DNA of 64,000 nucleotides from Xanthobacteraceae bacterium. Lineage in GTDB: Bacteria > Pseudomonadota > Alphaproteobacteria > Rhizobiales > Xanthobacteraceae. The number at the start of each line of letters is the position of its first letter. The stretch's first letter is position 1. The notes under the pieces were generated by a model, which did no database searches, was not told the origin of the DNA, and worked only from the letters and a program-made list of their open reading frames with translations. The translations under genes were made by a program, and so were the position numbers. The stretch spans positions 1-64,000 of the forward strand of contig JAIESC010000031.1 of the NCBI GenBank assembly GCA_019746355.1, in the 5' to 3' direction. Positions 9,398 through 19,857 of the stretch are shown here, in pieces.

Positions 9398-10924
9398 ATG
9401 AAGAACGAGGTTTTTCCGAAAGCGGGCCGCTTCTGGTCGAAGCGTCGCTTCGTGCTGCTGGCCTCCGTTGCGGCCGTCGGCGCGGGCGTGATGCTCGCCG
9501 GCCCCGCCTATCCGCCGATCGCGCTCAACGGCACGCCGGCGCTCGCGGCCGAAACTGTGCAGCCGCAAGCCGGCTTTGCCGACCTCATTGAGAGGGTGAA
9601 ACCCGCGGTGATTTCGGTGCGGGTCAAGATCGATCAGGCCGCCGACCAGACCGATGGCAGCGGCGATTCACGCATGGAGCGGTTCGGCGACAGCGAAGGC
9701 CTGCAGCGCTTCTTCCGCCAGTTCGGCATGCCCGACACGCCCAACTTCCGCATGGCACCGCGCGGCCGCCAGATGGTGACCGGTCAGGGCTCGGGCTTCC
9801 TCATCTCGGCTGACGGCTATGCGGTGACCAACTTCCACGTGGTCGATCATGCCAAGACCGTCGAGATCCAGACCGACGATGGCAAGACCTACACCGCCAA
9901 GGTGGTCGGTGCCGACCAGAAGACCGATCTGGCGCTGATCAAGGTCGATGGCGACAAGAAGTTCGCGTTCGTCGAATTCTCCGACAAGCCGCCGCGGGTC
10001 GGCGACTGGGTGATCGCGGTGGGCAACCCGTTCGGGCTGTCCGGCTCGGCGACCGCGGGCATCGTCTCGGCGCGCGGCCGCGACATCGGCGCGGGCCCGT
10101 ATGACGACTTCATCCAGATCGACGCGCCGATCAACAAGGGCAACTCCGGCGGACCGGCGTTCAACAGCGACGGCAAGGTGATCGCGGTGAACACGGCGAT
10201 CTACTCGCCCTCCGGCGGCTCGGTCGGCATCGGCTTCGGCATTCCGGCCGACACGGTGAAGAGCGTGGTCGCCAAGCTCAAGGACAAGGGCTACGTCGAC
10301 CGCGGCTGGATCGGCGTGCAGGTGCAACCGGTCACGGCAGCCATCGCCGACAGTCTCGGGATGCGCAATGCCGAAGGCGCGCTCGTTGCCGAGGCGCAGG
10401 CCAACGGACCCGCGGCCAAGGCCGGGATCCAGTCGGGCGACGTCATCACCGCGGTCAACAGCGACGCGGTGCGTGACTCGCGCGACCTCGCCAAGAAGAT
10501 CGGCGCGGCTGCGCCGGGCTCCAAGCTGACACTCGGCATCCTGCGCAAGGGCGAGCGGCAGAACGTGACGGTCGCGCTCGAGTCGATGCCGAACGACCGG
10601 CAGGCCAAGGCCGACACCGGCGCGCAGGAGAACGACGCCGATGGGCCGCGTCTCGGCCTGACGCTGGCTCCGGCCGATCGTGTCGCCGGCGCGGAAGGCA
10701 AGGGCCTCGTCGTCACCGGCGTCCAGGACGACAGCCCGGCCGCCGAGAACGGCATGAAAACCGGCGACGTCATCCTCGACGTCGCGGGCAAGCCGGTGAC
10801 AAGCGTCGGCGAGATGCGCAAGGCGCTGGCCGATGCGCGCAAGCAGGGCCACAGCAACGTGCTGATGCGGGTGAAGTCCGGCGACACGATGCGGTTCGTC
10901 GCGATGCCGCTCCGCAAGGCCTGA
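9398..10924 (+). CDS. Do (DegP/DegQ) family periplasmic serine protease
   Basis: A 508-residue protease and chaperone for misfolded envelope proteins. The N-terminus has a basic stretch and a hydrophobic core ending near ALAAET, which looks like a signal sequence. The trypsin-like domain holds the triad His147 (TNFHVVDHAK), Asp177 (KTDLALIK) and Ser250 (NKGNSGGPAF). Two PDZ domains follow (about 310-400 and 425-505). ATG 9398 is chosen because GGAG sits nine bases upstream; ATG 9383 is the alternative. The same frame is open far upstream across the EAL gene, but that part is a shadow. A strong terminator follows at 10993. Confidence 0.93.
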   Translation: MKNEVFPKAGRFWSKRRFVLLASVAAVGAGVMLAGPAYPPIALNGTPALAAETVQPQAGFADLIERVKPAVISVRVKIDQAADQTDGSGDSRMERFGDSEGLQRFFRQFGMPDTPNFRMAPRGRQMVTGQGSGFLISADGYAVTNFHVVDHAKTVEIQTDDGKTYTAKVVGADQKTDLALIKVDGDKKFAFVEFSDKPPRVGDWVIAVGNPFGLSGSATAGIVSARGRDIGAGPYDDFIQIDAPINKGNSGGPAFNSDGKVIAVNTAIYSPSGGSVGIGFGIPADTVKSVVAKLKDKGYVDRGWIGVQVQPVTAAIADSLGMRNAEGALVAEAQANGPAAKAGIQSGDVITAVNSDAVRDSRDLAKKIGAAAPGSKLTLGILRKGERQNVTVALESMPNDRQAKADTGAQENDADGPRLGLTLAPADRVAGAEGKGLVVTGVQDDSPAAENGMKTGDVILDVAGKPVTSVGEMRKALADARKQGHSNVLMRVKSGDTMRFVAMPLRKA

Positions 10925-10992
10925 CCGGATGCGACAGGCCGACGAGGGCGTGCTGTCCGTATCGTCGGTCTCCTCGGACGGCACAAACTCAA

Positions 10993-11016
10993 GGGGACGG
11001 GCGCAAGCCCGTCCCC
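10993..11016 (+). terminator. Rho-independent terminator after the Do protease gene
   Basis: A perfect 10-base inverted repeat, GGGGACGGGC and GCCCGTCCCC, around the tetraloop GCAA, followed by GCTTTATTGTT. It begins 68 bases after the protease stop codon and reads in the right direction. Confidence 0.85.
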
Positions 11017-11047
11017 GCTTTATTGTTCTCTGTTGAAATCAACCGCC

Positions 11048-11180
11048 GTCATTCCGGGGCGCGCCGAAGGCGCGAACCCGGAATCCATACTCCGCAGCAG
11101 CGGTTATGGATTCCGGATTCGCTCCATAGTGCGTCGAAGACGCGCGTGAACGCGCTGGTGGGCGAGCGCCCCGGAATGAC
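11048..11180. repeat. MITE-like palindromic element, copy 1
   Basis: A 133-base non-coding element bounded by inverted ends GTCATTCCGGGGCGC and the matching GCCCCGGAATGAC. Inside are a second inverted pair (CCGGAATCCATA / TATGGATTCCGG) and, at 11124-11160, a diverged copy of the family with core GCGCGTCTTCGACGCGC in the opposite orientation. A related composite element lies at 61786-61907. No transposase is nearby, so it looks like a miniature, non-autonomous or REP-type element. It sits between the converging protease gene and phaR. Confidence 0.8.
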
Positions 11181-11193
11181 AGCGTGCTTGTTG

Positions 11194-11793
11194 CTATTCC
11201 TTGTCGCCGAGCCGGTCGAGACGCTTCTGCATCTCTTCCATCTGCCGCTTCAGCTCGTTGATGTCGTCGCCGCCGCCGGAGCCGGGTTTCGTCTCTGAAG
11301 GGGTCTCGCCGCCGGCCTGACCGCTCTGGCCGCCCTGCCGCGCGAACGGCGCGAACATCGCAAAGGTGCGCTCGAACATCTCCATGTTCCGCCGCACCTG
11401 ATCTTCCATCGCGCCGAAGCCGCCCATGCCGAACGCCTGCGAAATCTGCTCGCGGAATTTCGACTGCTCCTTGGTCAGCGAGTCGAGCGACACTTCGAGG
11501 TAGCGCGGCACCAGCATCTGCATGCTGTCGCCGTAGAAGCGGATCAGCTGGCGCAGGAAATTGATCGGCAGGAGGTTCTGCCCGCCCTCCTTGTTTTCCT
11601 GCTCGAAGATGATCTGCGTGAGCACCGAGCGGGTGATGTCTTCGTTGGTCTTGGCGTCATAGACCACGAAGTCCTCGCCAGCCTTCACCATGCCCGCGAG
11701 ATCCTCCAGCGTCACGTAAGTGCTGGTGCCCGTGTTGTAGAGCCGCCGGTTGGCGTACTTCTTGATGATCACCGGCTCGTCCGACTTCGCCAT
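11194..11793 (-). CDS. phaR: Polyhydroxyalkanoate synthesis repressor PhaR
   Basis: A 199-residue protein. The N-terminal DNA-binding accumulation-regulator domain reads IIKKYANRRLYNTGTSTYV, followed by FVVYDAKTNEDITRSVLTQI and the PHB-binding region with NLLPINFLRQLIRFYGDSMQ. The C-terminal 35 residues form a heptad-like helix (DDINELKRQMEEMQKRLDRL). PhaR represses phasin and polyhydroxybutyrate genes and is released by binding PHB. It is divergent from phaA across 279 bases, which presumably carry both promoters and possibly its own operator; I could not identify the operator with confidence. Confidence 0.93.
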   Translation of the reverse strand: MAKSDEPVIIKKYANRRLYNTGTSTYVTLEDLAGMVKAGEDFVVYDAKTNEDITRSVLTQIIFEQENKEGGQNLLPINFLRQLIRFYGDSMQMLVPRYLEVSLDSLTKEQSKFREQISQAFGMGGFGAMEDQVRRNMEMFERTFAMFAPFARQGGQSGQAGGETPSETKPGSGGGDDINELKRQMEEMQKRLDRLGDKE

Positions 11794-11937
11794 GATGCCT
11801 CACGCTCCCCCACTGTCCCGCCCCCCGGCGGGACTTAGTCTGAAACAAGGCTAAGCGGTTTCCCCGCGGCGGGCCACTTCTTTGTGCAGCGCCGGACCTC
11901 CTAGGTCCCGGAAAACAGGCCGCAAATAGGACCGTAG

Positions 11938-13248
<1,311 letters not shown>

Positions 13249-13333
13249 ACGCCCTTTCGCACTGCATCAAATACGCGATGGCCGGGTTCTATCCCAAGGC
13301 GGGCTTGCCCGACTTGGGTTTCGGCGAAAAGAC

Positions 13334-13358
13334 GGGCCATGGAAATCTTCCGTGGCCC
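13334..13358 (+). terminator. Rho-independent terminator between phaA and phaB
   Basis: An 11-base stem, GGGCCATGGAA and TTCCGTGGCCC (one G-T pair), with a three-base loop, followed by TTTTGC and further T runs. It lies 85 bases after phaA, so phaB probably has its own promoter or depends on read-through. Confidence 0.8.
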
Positions 13359-13461
13359 TTTTGCATCGATTTTTTGTGACTTTGGTATCCATTCCCTCGT
13401 TTCGGGGTCATGCTCTAATGTGAGCATGTCGGGGGATTGCCAAGAATTCGAGGAGGAACGA

Positions 13462-14187
13462 ATGGCTCGCGTAGCGGTGGTGACCGGCGGTACACGCGGT
13501 ATCGGTGCGGCAATTTCCAAGGCGCTGAAGGCCGCGGGTTGCAAAGTTGCGGCGAATTACGCGGGTAACGACGAGGCGGCGCAGAAGTTCAAGGCCGAGA
13601 CCGGCATCAATGTCTACAAGTGGGATGTCTCGTCGTTCGAGGCCTGCGCGGCGGGTCTCAAGCAGGTCGAGGCCGATCTCGGCCCGGTCGAGGTGCTGAT
13701 CAACAACGCTGGCATCACCCGCGACGCACCGCTGCACCGGATGAAGCCGGAGCAATGGACAGCGGTGGTCAACACGAATCTCGGCTCGCTGTTCAACATG
13801 TGCCGCAACGTCATCGAGGGCATGCGCGAGCGCAAGTTCGGCCGCATCGTCAACATCACATCGATCAACGGTCAGAAGGGCCAGTTTGGCCAGGCGAACT
13901 ATTCGGCCGCCAAAGCCGGTGAGATCGGCTTCACCAAGGCGCTCGCGCAGGAAAGTGCGCGGGTGGGCATCACCGTGAACGCCGTAGCGCCGGGTTACAT
14001 CAACACCGAGATGGTGCAGGCGGTGCCGAAGGATGTGCTGGAGAAGAGCATCCTGCCGGCGATCCCGATCGGCCGTCTCGGCGAGCCGGAGGAGATCGCG
14101 CGCTGCGTGGTGTTCCTCGCCTCTGACGACGCGGGCCTGATCACCGGCTCGACGCTGACCGCGAACGGCGGGCAGTATTTCGCCTGA
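13462..14187 (+). CDS. phaB: Acetoacetyl-CoA reductase
   Basis: A 241-residue short-chain dehydrogenase that reduces acetoacetyl-CoA to (R)-3-hydroxybutyryl-CoA with NADPH. The cofactor motif is VVTGGTRGIG, with NNAG at 81-84. The catalytic residues are Ser134, Tyr147 and Lys151 in NITSINGQKGQFGQANYSAA. An excellent Shine-Dalgarno (AGGAGG) precedes ATG 13462; the frame is open upstream but reads through the terminator region. Together with phaA and phaR it forms the PHB precursor cluster. FabG is the nearest alternative, but context and the ITSINGQKGQFGQ sequence favour PhaB. Confidence 0.93.
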   Translation: MARVAVVTGGTRGIGAAISKALKAAGCKVAANYAGNDEAAQKFKAETGINVYKWDVSSFEACAAGLKQVEADLGPVEVLINNAGITRDAPLHRMKPEQWTAVVNTNLGSLFNMCRNVIEGMRERKFGRIVNITSINGQKGQFGQANYSAAKAGEIGFTKALAQESARVGITVNAVAPGYINTEMVQAVPKDVLEKSILPAIPIGRLGEPEEIARCVVFLASDDAGLITGSTLTANGGQYFA

Positions 14188-14211
14188 CGTGACAAGGCCC
14201 GCGGCGCTGTC

Positions 14212-17172
14212 TCACCACGCGTAGCGGAAGCCGCCGGTCCCCGCGTAGGTCTGGGTGCGGTCCGACCACTCGCCGGTGAAGTTGGCGAACAGCGCGAGCC
14301 CGCCGCGGAACGTCAGCTTGGCGCCGGTGTCGAGCCGTCCCGCGTCGCTCGCGGGGCGTGCGCCGCCCACCGTGAAGCTTGCGCCCGGCACCGTGATGAA
14401 CGCCGCGCTCACGCGGCGGTCGGGCTCGAACTCGTGCACCCACGACAGGCGGGAGTAGGGCGTCAGCACCGCGCCCTCGGGTGTGATGTAGCGGCCGTCG
14501 AACTGGACGCCGACGAAGGTCGGCAGCGAGGTCGCGGTGTGCGAGGCGACGGTGAGCCCGAGGATGCCGGTGCCGCTTTCGGTATAGCCGCGCTGCCACA
14601 CCACCGAGGGCTCGACCGCGACGAACGGCGTGACGTTGAAGCGGCCGTAAGCCTGCTTCCAGCCGAGCTCGAGGCGCGCGCTGAGCAGGTCGCTGCCGAA
14701 GCGGCCCGAGGCCGTCTCGGTCGGGCCGATGCCGGTGATGGTGCGGGTCGTCGAGCTGTCGAACCGCGCATATCCGAGCGACGCGGCGGCGTAGTAGGCG
14801 CCCCAGGTCTTCATTCCGTAGACGCCGACGTGACCGCCGGTCATCCGTCCGCTGGTCGCAAGACTCGCCGCCGAGAAGGTTGACTCGCTGCCGCCCGCCG
14901 CAAAACCGACCCGCAAATCCCACGCCGCCTGCCAGTCGACGCCGAGCACGCCGCCGGCGCTCCGCACCGACTGGCTCGCGCTTCCGGGGTCGGCCTCGCC
15001 GTGCAGTGACTGGCTCGCGCCGAAGCCCGCGGTCCAGATGCGAAGGCTGCCGGGCCGCTGCGCCGGGGGCGGAGTCTTGCCGAGCGAGGCGAACGCCTCA
15101 TGGCCTGGCGCCGCGCGGGTCGCTGCGGGCGCATATTGCGCGGGCGGAATGACGACGCTCAGGCCGCCCAGATCGGGCGCGAACAGGCCCTGGGTCTGCA
15201 TCGCGTTGTTGAACAGCGAGCCGGCCGAGAAGGCGGCGTTTTGCGCAGCGCTGATGCCTTCGCCGCTGATCTGGTCGAGAACGGTGACGGACGTTGCCGC
15301 GAGCAGGTTGCTGAAGAACGTCGCGGCGTTGCCGGTGAGCGTGGTCGAATAGCTGCCCTCGAGCGCATTGCCGACCGCCTGTTGGTTGGGCGTCAGGCCC
15401 GGCACCGAGCCGAAGCCGATACGGTCGAGCTGGAGGGTCAGGAAGTCGTAGTCGGCGGCTGTGCCGCTGAATCCGTTGTAGATCGGGGTGACGGTAAAGA
15501 ACGGCGATGACGACACGAATCGGTCGAAGGTCGTCGTGATGTTGGCGGCGCCGTTGTGAGTGATCGATACCGCGGTGTCGGTGATCGTGGTGTTGGTGTA
15601 GAGACCTGGTTGGATCGCGACGCGCAACGTGCCAGCGAGTGCGACGCTGTCCGCGAGCAGGCTGTCGATCGGCGCAGGTGCACCGGGCATGACGCGAAGC
15701 GAGAGCGTTCCAGCGGCGGTCTGTTCGAATGAGCCGCCCCCGCCGCCATTGAAGTCGCTGATGTTGAAATTGAACTGTGCGATTGGTGTCAGGGCATTCG
15801 TGTCGGTGATCGTGATGAGGCCGCTATTCGTAAATGTCGTCGTGACCCCTCTTGTCTCTATCTTGCCGTCGAGCGTTCCGTAGTTCGAGATATTCGTCGT
15901 TGCGCAGTTGCAGCTGAAGACGCTGAAACCGCTAGCGGTCGCCCGGATCAGGCCGGTGTTGATCAGCGAGCCGCTAGCCTCGAAATTGACGCCGGTGCCT
16001 CCTGCGCCGACGATGACCGTGCCGGAATTGGTGATGGCCGGACCGGTGGTGGTGGGTCCCACGATGGAGTCCGCTACATTGATGCCGATGGCTCCTGCGC
16101 CGCCTGAAATTGTCCCGGAGTTGTTGACCGTCGAATTGTCGCCTGCAGCCACGATACCGGCAGCCAAGAGGGCGCCCGAGTCCCCGACGCGGATCGTTCC
16201 GGAGTTGACGACGGCGCTTCCATCGTCGACCAGTATGCCGATGCCACCGGTGGATGCGACAATCACGCCGGAGTTGATCACATTGTAGTTCTGTACCGCC
16301 GCCATCGCGGTGCCGAAATCGCCGACGGTGATCGTCCCGCTGTTGGAGATGGTGGCCTTACCACCCAGAGCGGTTAATCCGTCGCCGAGCGCAAAGATGC
16401 CGAAGCCTCCAGCGCCGACCGTGATACTTCCGGTGTTGGCGATGTTGCTGCTGTTCCCGGCAAAAATTCCAAACGCGCCGTCCAGGCCGACGATGCTGCC
16501 GCTGTTGGTCACATTGTTGTCGCAACAGACGTCGATGCCCGTACCGTTGAAGCCGACCCGGATGGTACCGCTGTTCACCACGGCGTTGCCGTTGACGACG
16601 CTGATGCCGGTTCCGGAATCGCCGGCAATAATCGTTCCGAGATTCGTGACGACGTTCGCATCGTCCGCCACGATGCCGGTGCCGAAATCGCCGACGACAA
16701 TGCTGCCGATGTTGGTCACAACGTTGCCGCTGCCGACACTGATGCCGGACGCGCCAAAACCGCCGATAATCGTGCCGGTGTTCGTTATGATGTTGTTGTC
16801 GCGCGCCGAAATGGCGGCGCCGTTGTCGACGATTATTGTTCCGGCGTTCGTGACAGTGTTGCCGTGGCCCAGGTCGATGCCTTCTGAAGGCGTCCCCGAC
16901 ACGTCGATCGTTGCGCCGGTCTGAACGTTCACGGTGACATTGTTCTCGCCCGTGCCGACCGGCGTGGTCTGTGTGCCGCCGGCCACGGTGCAGTTCACGG
17001 TATCGCCGTCGGAAACCGGATCAGGCTGACAGTTGGCGAGCGCGGGCGTCGATCCGGCCAAGGCTGCCGCGGCGAGCGCAAAGGCGACGCCAAGCGCAAA
17101 GCGCAGCACCGCGACGCGCGGCCAAAACCTGCGCAGGGACGGCCGCTGCGCCCTTCCAGACTTCCAACTCAC
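14212..17172 (-). CDS. Autotransporter with beta-barrel domain and passenger repeats
   Basis: A 986-residue type V secreted protein. The N-terminus has an extended basic signal region and a hydrophobic core ending in PALANC. Residues about 70-470 are built of imperfect units of roughly 20-25 residues with the pattern N-x-V/I-x-N-S/T-G-T/S-I-x-V-G, typical of a right-handed beta-helix passenger. The last 260 residues or so form the autotransporter barrel, ending in TQTYAGTGGFRYAW with the terminal aromatic needed for outer-membrane insertion. No protease or lipase motif was seen. Function is unknown; adhesion or surface display is a guess. It stands alone between phaB and a cupin gene. Confidence 0.9.
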   Translation of the reverse strand: MSWKSGRAQRPSLRRFWPRVAVLRFALGVAFALAAAALAGSTPALANCQPDPVSDGDTVNCTVAGGTQTTPVGTGENNVTVNVQTGATIDVSGTPSEGIDLGHGNTVTNAGTIIVDNGAAISARDNNIITNTGTIIGGFGASGISVGSGNVVTNIGSIVVGDFGTGIVADDANVVTNLGTIIAGDSGTGISVVNGNAVVNSGTIRVGFNGTGIDVCCDNNVTNSGSIVGLDGAFGIFAGNSSNIANTGSITVGAGGFGIFALGDGLTALGGKATISNSGTITVGDFGTAMAAVQNYNVINSGVIVASTGGIGILVDDGSAVVNSGTIRVGDSGALLAAGIVAAGDNSTVNNSGTISGGAGAIGINVADSIVGPTTTGPAITNSGTVIVGAGGTGVNFEASGSLINTGLIRATASGFSVFSCNCATTNISNYGTLDGKIETRGVTTTFTNSGLITITDTNALTPIAQFNFNISDFNGGGGGSFEQTAAGTLSLRVMPGAPAPIDSLLADSVALAGTLRVAIQPGLYTNTTITDTAVSITHNGAANITTTFDRFVSSSPFFTVTPIYNGFSGTAADYDFLTLQLDRIGFGSVPGLTPNQQAVGNALEGSYSTTLTGNAATFFSNLLAATSVTVLDQISGEGISAAQNAAFSAGSLFNNAMQTQGLFAPDLGGLSVVIPPAQYAPAATRAAPGHEAFASLGKTPPPAQRPGSLRIWTAGFGASQSLHGEADPGSASQSVRSAGGVLGVDWQAAWDLRVGFAAGGSESTFSAASLATSGRMTGGHVGVYGMKTWGAYYAAASLGYARFDSSTTRTITGIGPTETASGRFGSDLLSARLELGWKQAYGRFNVTPFVAVEPSVVWQRGYTESGTGILGLTVASHTATSLPTFVGVQFDGRYITPEGAVLTPYSRLSWVHEFEPDRRVSAAFITVPGASFTVGGARPASDAGRLDTGAKLTFRGGLALFANFTGEWSDRTQTYAGTGGFRYAW

Positions 17173-17299
17173 GTGCCCACCCGCCCGGTCTGCGCCGGTA
17201 TTGTTGCACGAGGCAATCTATTGGAACTGGCCAAACCCGCCAGTGGAAAACCCAGGAATTGCTTTGATTTCCGTCCAGCGTAACCGCCGGGCCACGCGC

Positions 17300-17719
17300 T
17301 TACGACGGGGTCCAGTCTTTCGGCGCCAAGACGAAGTTCTTGAACTCGAATCCGGGCGCCACGGTGCACCCACACAACGTCCAGTCGCCGAGACTTTCGG
17401 CGGCCTGCCAGGCTTCGGCGGGCACGACCGTTTGCGGGCGTTCGCCGGCCGCGAGATCGGTGCCGAGCCGCAGGGTCTGCGTCGCGCCGTCCGTATTAAC
17501 CTTCAATTCAAGCGCGCTGCCGGCATACCAGTGCCAGGCCTCGGCCGCATCGATGCGGTGCCAGTGCGAGCGCTCGCCGCGCCGGAGCAGGAAATAGATC
17601 GCGGTCGATGCGGCGCGGCCTTCGACGGTCCGGGGATCGCGAAACGTCTCGCGATAATGTCCACCTTCCGGATGTGGTTTGAGCTCGAGCGCCCGGATCA
17701 CGTCGTCGGCGGATAGCAA
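17300..17719 (-). CDS. Cupin (DUF985) family protein
   Basis: A 139-residue single-domain cupin with KPHPEGGHYRETFRD, TAIYFLLRRGERSHWHRI, EAWHWYAGSALEL and CTVAPGFEFKNFVLA, the pattern of DUF985 proteins. The metal or ligand and the substrate are unknown. The N-terminus matches the family best when it starts at TTG 17719, which overlaps the upstream epmB by 22 bases; GTG 17701 forms a four-base GTGA overlap and is the alternative. It is likely co-translated with epmB, but no role in EF-P modification is known. Confidence 0.82.
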   Translation of the reverse strand: MLSADDVIRALELKPHPEGGHYRETFRDPRTVEGRAASTAIYFLLRRGERSHWHRIDAAEAWHWYAGSALELKVNTDGATQTLRLGTDLAAGERPQTVVPAEAWQAAESLGDWTLCGCTVAPGFEFKNFVLAPKDWTPS

Positions 17720-18750
17720 TGCGCGCCTCCGTTGAAGTCCTCGACCTGCATGCGGCCCGCGGCGTCGCGCGAGAGATAGCTCGGGCCGATCGGCGACTTG
17801 CCGAAGCCGCCGGGAACGTCGAGCACGTATTCGGGCTGGCAGAGGCCGGAGAGCCGTCCGCGCAGCGCCCGCATCAGCTCCTGTCCGTGTTCGATCGACG
17901 TGCGCAGATGCGAGGTGCCGGGCGCGAGATCGCCGTGATGCAGGTAGTACGGCTTGATGCGGTTCTCGACCAGCGTGCGCATGAGCGCGCCGAGCGTGTG
18001 TGGATCGTCGTTGACGCCCTTGAGCAGCACCGACTGGCTGAGCATCGGGATGCCGGCATCGACGATGCGCGCGCAGGCCTCGCGCGCGGCTTCGGTCAAT
18101 TCGCGCGCGTGGTTGGCGTGCAGCACCACGTAGGTGGCTTTGCCCTTGACCTTGAGCGCGCGCACCATCTCGGCGGCGATGCGCGCAGGATCGGCGACCG
18201 GCACACGGGTGTGGACGCGGACGATCTTGACATGGTCGATGGTGGCGAGCCGCGCCATCACGCTCCTGATCCGGCGCGGCGACAGCACCAGCGGATCGCC
18301 GCCAGTGAGGATGACCTCCCAGATGTCGGAACGCGAGGCGATGTAGCTGATCGCATCGTCGAGCTCGTTCGCCGCGAGCGGCTCGGTGCCGGGGCCGACC
18401 ATCTCGCGACGGAAGCAGAAGCGGCAGTAGACCGCGCAGACCTGCGTGAGCTTGAGCAGCACGCGGTCGGGGTAACGATGGACGATGCCGGGGAGCGGGC
18501 TGTGCGCGTCGTCGCCGATCGGATCGGCGCGCTCCTCGGCCTTCGTCGTCAACTCTGCGGCATCGGGCACGAACTGTCGCGCGATCGGATCGTCCGGATC
18601 GGCGCGGTCGATCAGCCCGGCCATCGCCGGCGTGATGGCGACGGCGTACTGGGCAGCGACCTTCTCCAGCGCGGCGCGTCGCTCCGCGGGCGTGAGCCCT
18701 GAAGCTTCGAGGTCGGACAGCTGGCGTAGCGTTTTGGGCGTGACGTTCAT
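17698..18750 (-). CDS. epmB: EF-P beta-lysylation protein, lysine 2,3-aminomutase family
   Basis: A 350-residue radical-SAM, PLP-dependent aminomutase. The iron-sulfur motif is C105-x3-C109-x2-C112 (CAVYCRFCFRREMVG), followed by VILTGGDPLVLS. The likely PLP lysine is Lys318 in LDVPGGFGKSPIGP. It is shorter than clostridial lysine 2,3-aminomutase, as EpmB proteins are. It converts (S)-alpha-lysine to (R)-beta-lysine, which EpmA attaches to EF-P; both epmA and efp lie within 3 kb, which makes this assignment strong. A Bug receptor gene separates it from epmA on the same strand. Confidence 0.92.
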   Translation of the reverse strand: MNVTPKTLRQLSDLEASGLTPAERRAALEKVAAQYAVAITPAMAGLIDRADPDDPIARQFVPDAAELTTKAEERADPIGDDAHSPLPGIVHRYPDRVLLKLTQVCAVYCRFCFRREMVGPGTEPLAANELDDAISYIASRSDIWEVILTGGDPLVLSPRRIRSVMARLATIDHVKIVRVHTRVPVADPARIAAEMVRALKVKGKATYVVLHANHARELTEAAREACARIVDAGIPMLSQSVLLKGVNDDPHTLGALMRTLVENRIKPYYLHHGDLAPGTSHLRTSIEHGQELMRALRGRLSGLCQPEYVLDVPGGFGKSPIGPSYLSRDAAGRMQVEDFNGGAHCYPPTT

Positions 18751-18810
18751 GGCGCAGGCCTTGTGGTGCTTGCGCCTATGTGCGCCCTCCGGCGCGCGGC
18801 GTCCAGTGCG

Positions 18811-19803
18811 TCAGTTGGAGAAGCCGACCGCGTTGACCATCTTGGCCCAGCTCGCCACCTCGCTCCTGTAATAGGCGTCGGTTTCGGCCGGGTTCTTCGT
18901 GAGCGGATCGAAGCCGCTCTGCTTCAGCTTTTCCAGCGCGTCCGGTTCCTTCATCGCGGCGTTGATTTCCGCATTGAGCCTGGTCACCACCGTGTCGGGC
19001 GTTTTGGTCGGCGCGAACACCGCGACCCACGAGCCGGAGTAGACGCCGGGGAAGCCCATCTCGCCGTAGGTCGGCACGTCGGGGATCGCCGAATTCCGCG
19101 TTTCGCTCGCGACGCCGAGCCCGCGCATCTTGCCCTGACGGATTTGCGGCACCGTGGGCGGCAAGGTCAGCACCAGCGCATCGACGTGATTGCCGAGCAC
19201 CGCGGTGATGGCCGGTGCGCCGCCCTGGAACGGCACATGCACCACGTTCGCGGGCGGCAGCTTCGCGGCCTCCTTGAAGAAATACTCCGCGCCGATCTGC
19301 GGGCCGGTGCCGGCACCGGCGCTGCCATAGCTGAAGCTCTTGGTCCTGGCGTTGGCGATGAACTCCTTCAGGTCCTTCGCCGGGTTCGCCGGGTTGACCG
19401 CGAGCACGTCCGGGCTGATGGCGACGAAAGCGACCGGCCGCAGGTCGCCCTGCTCGAAGCCGCGGTTCTTGGAGGCGGTGAGGTTGGCGGCGAGGCCCGA
19501 GGTCGTCACCAGCAGCGTGTAGCCGTCGGGGGCCGCGCCCGCGACGGCCTTGGCGGCGATATTGCCGCCGGCACCACCGCGGTTCTCGACCACGAAGCTC
19601 TGCTTCAGCCGCGCCTCGAGCTTGGAGGCGACGAGGCGGCCGATGATGTCGGCAAGCCCGCCTGCTGGAAACGCAACCATGACGTTGACGTTCTGCGACG
19701 GGTAGCTCTGCGCTCCGGCCGGTGCTGCAAAGCCCGCGGCGATGAATGCGCTCGCTGCCAGTGCCTGCATTCCATTCCGCAAAGCCGACATAGCCCTCTC
19801 CAT
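18811..19803 (-). CDS. Bug (TTT) family periplasmic solute-binding protein
   Basis: A 330-residue protein with a signal peptide ending near AAPAGAQS (cleavage about residue 31), then YPSQNVNVMVAFPAGGLADI, VVENRGGAGGNIAA and PDGYTLLVTTSG, the N-terminal lobe signature of Bug/TctC receptors. These bind carboxylates or other small molecules. No TctA/TctB membrane genes are near, which is common for Bug paralogues. Its place between epmB and epmA is odd, because those two are functional partners. The first in-frame ATG is 19803; ATG 19791 (MSALRNG) is an alternative. Confidence 0.9.
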   Translation of the reverse strand: MERAMSALRNGMQALAASAFIAAGFAAPAGAQSYPSQNVNVMVAFPAGGLADIIGRLVASKLEARLKQSFVVENRGGAGGNIAAKAVAGAAPDGYTLLVTTSGLAANLTASKNRGFEQGDLRPVAFVAISPDVLAVNPANPAKDLKEFIANARTKSFSYGSAGAGTGPQIGAEYFFKEAAKLPPANVVHVPFQGGAPAITAVLGNHVDALVLTLPPTVPQIRQGKMRGLGVASETRNSAIPDVPTYGEMGFPGVYSGSWVAVFAPTKTPDTVVTRLNAEINAAMKEPDALEKLKQSGFDPLTKNPAETDAYYRSEVASWAKMVNAVGFSN

Positions 19804-19857
19804 CCCTGTTTTGGGCGCAGCCTAGAAGGCCAGCGTCGCGAGCGTCAATGTGGCCCC

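Noticed and set aside
11023..11298. Small plus-strand frame across the repeat before phaR
   Set aside because: It consists of repeat sequence and antisense phaR.
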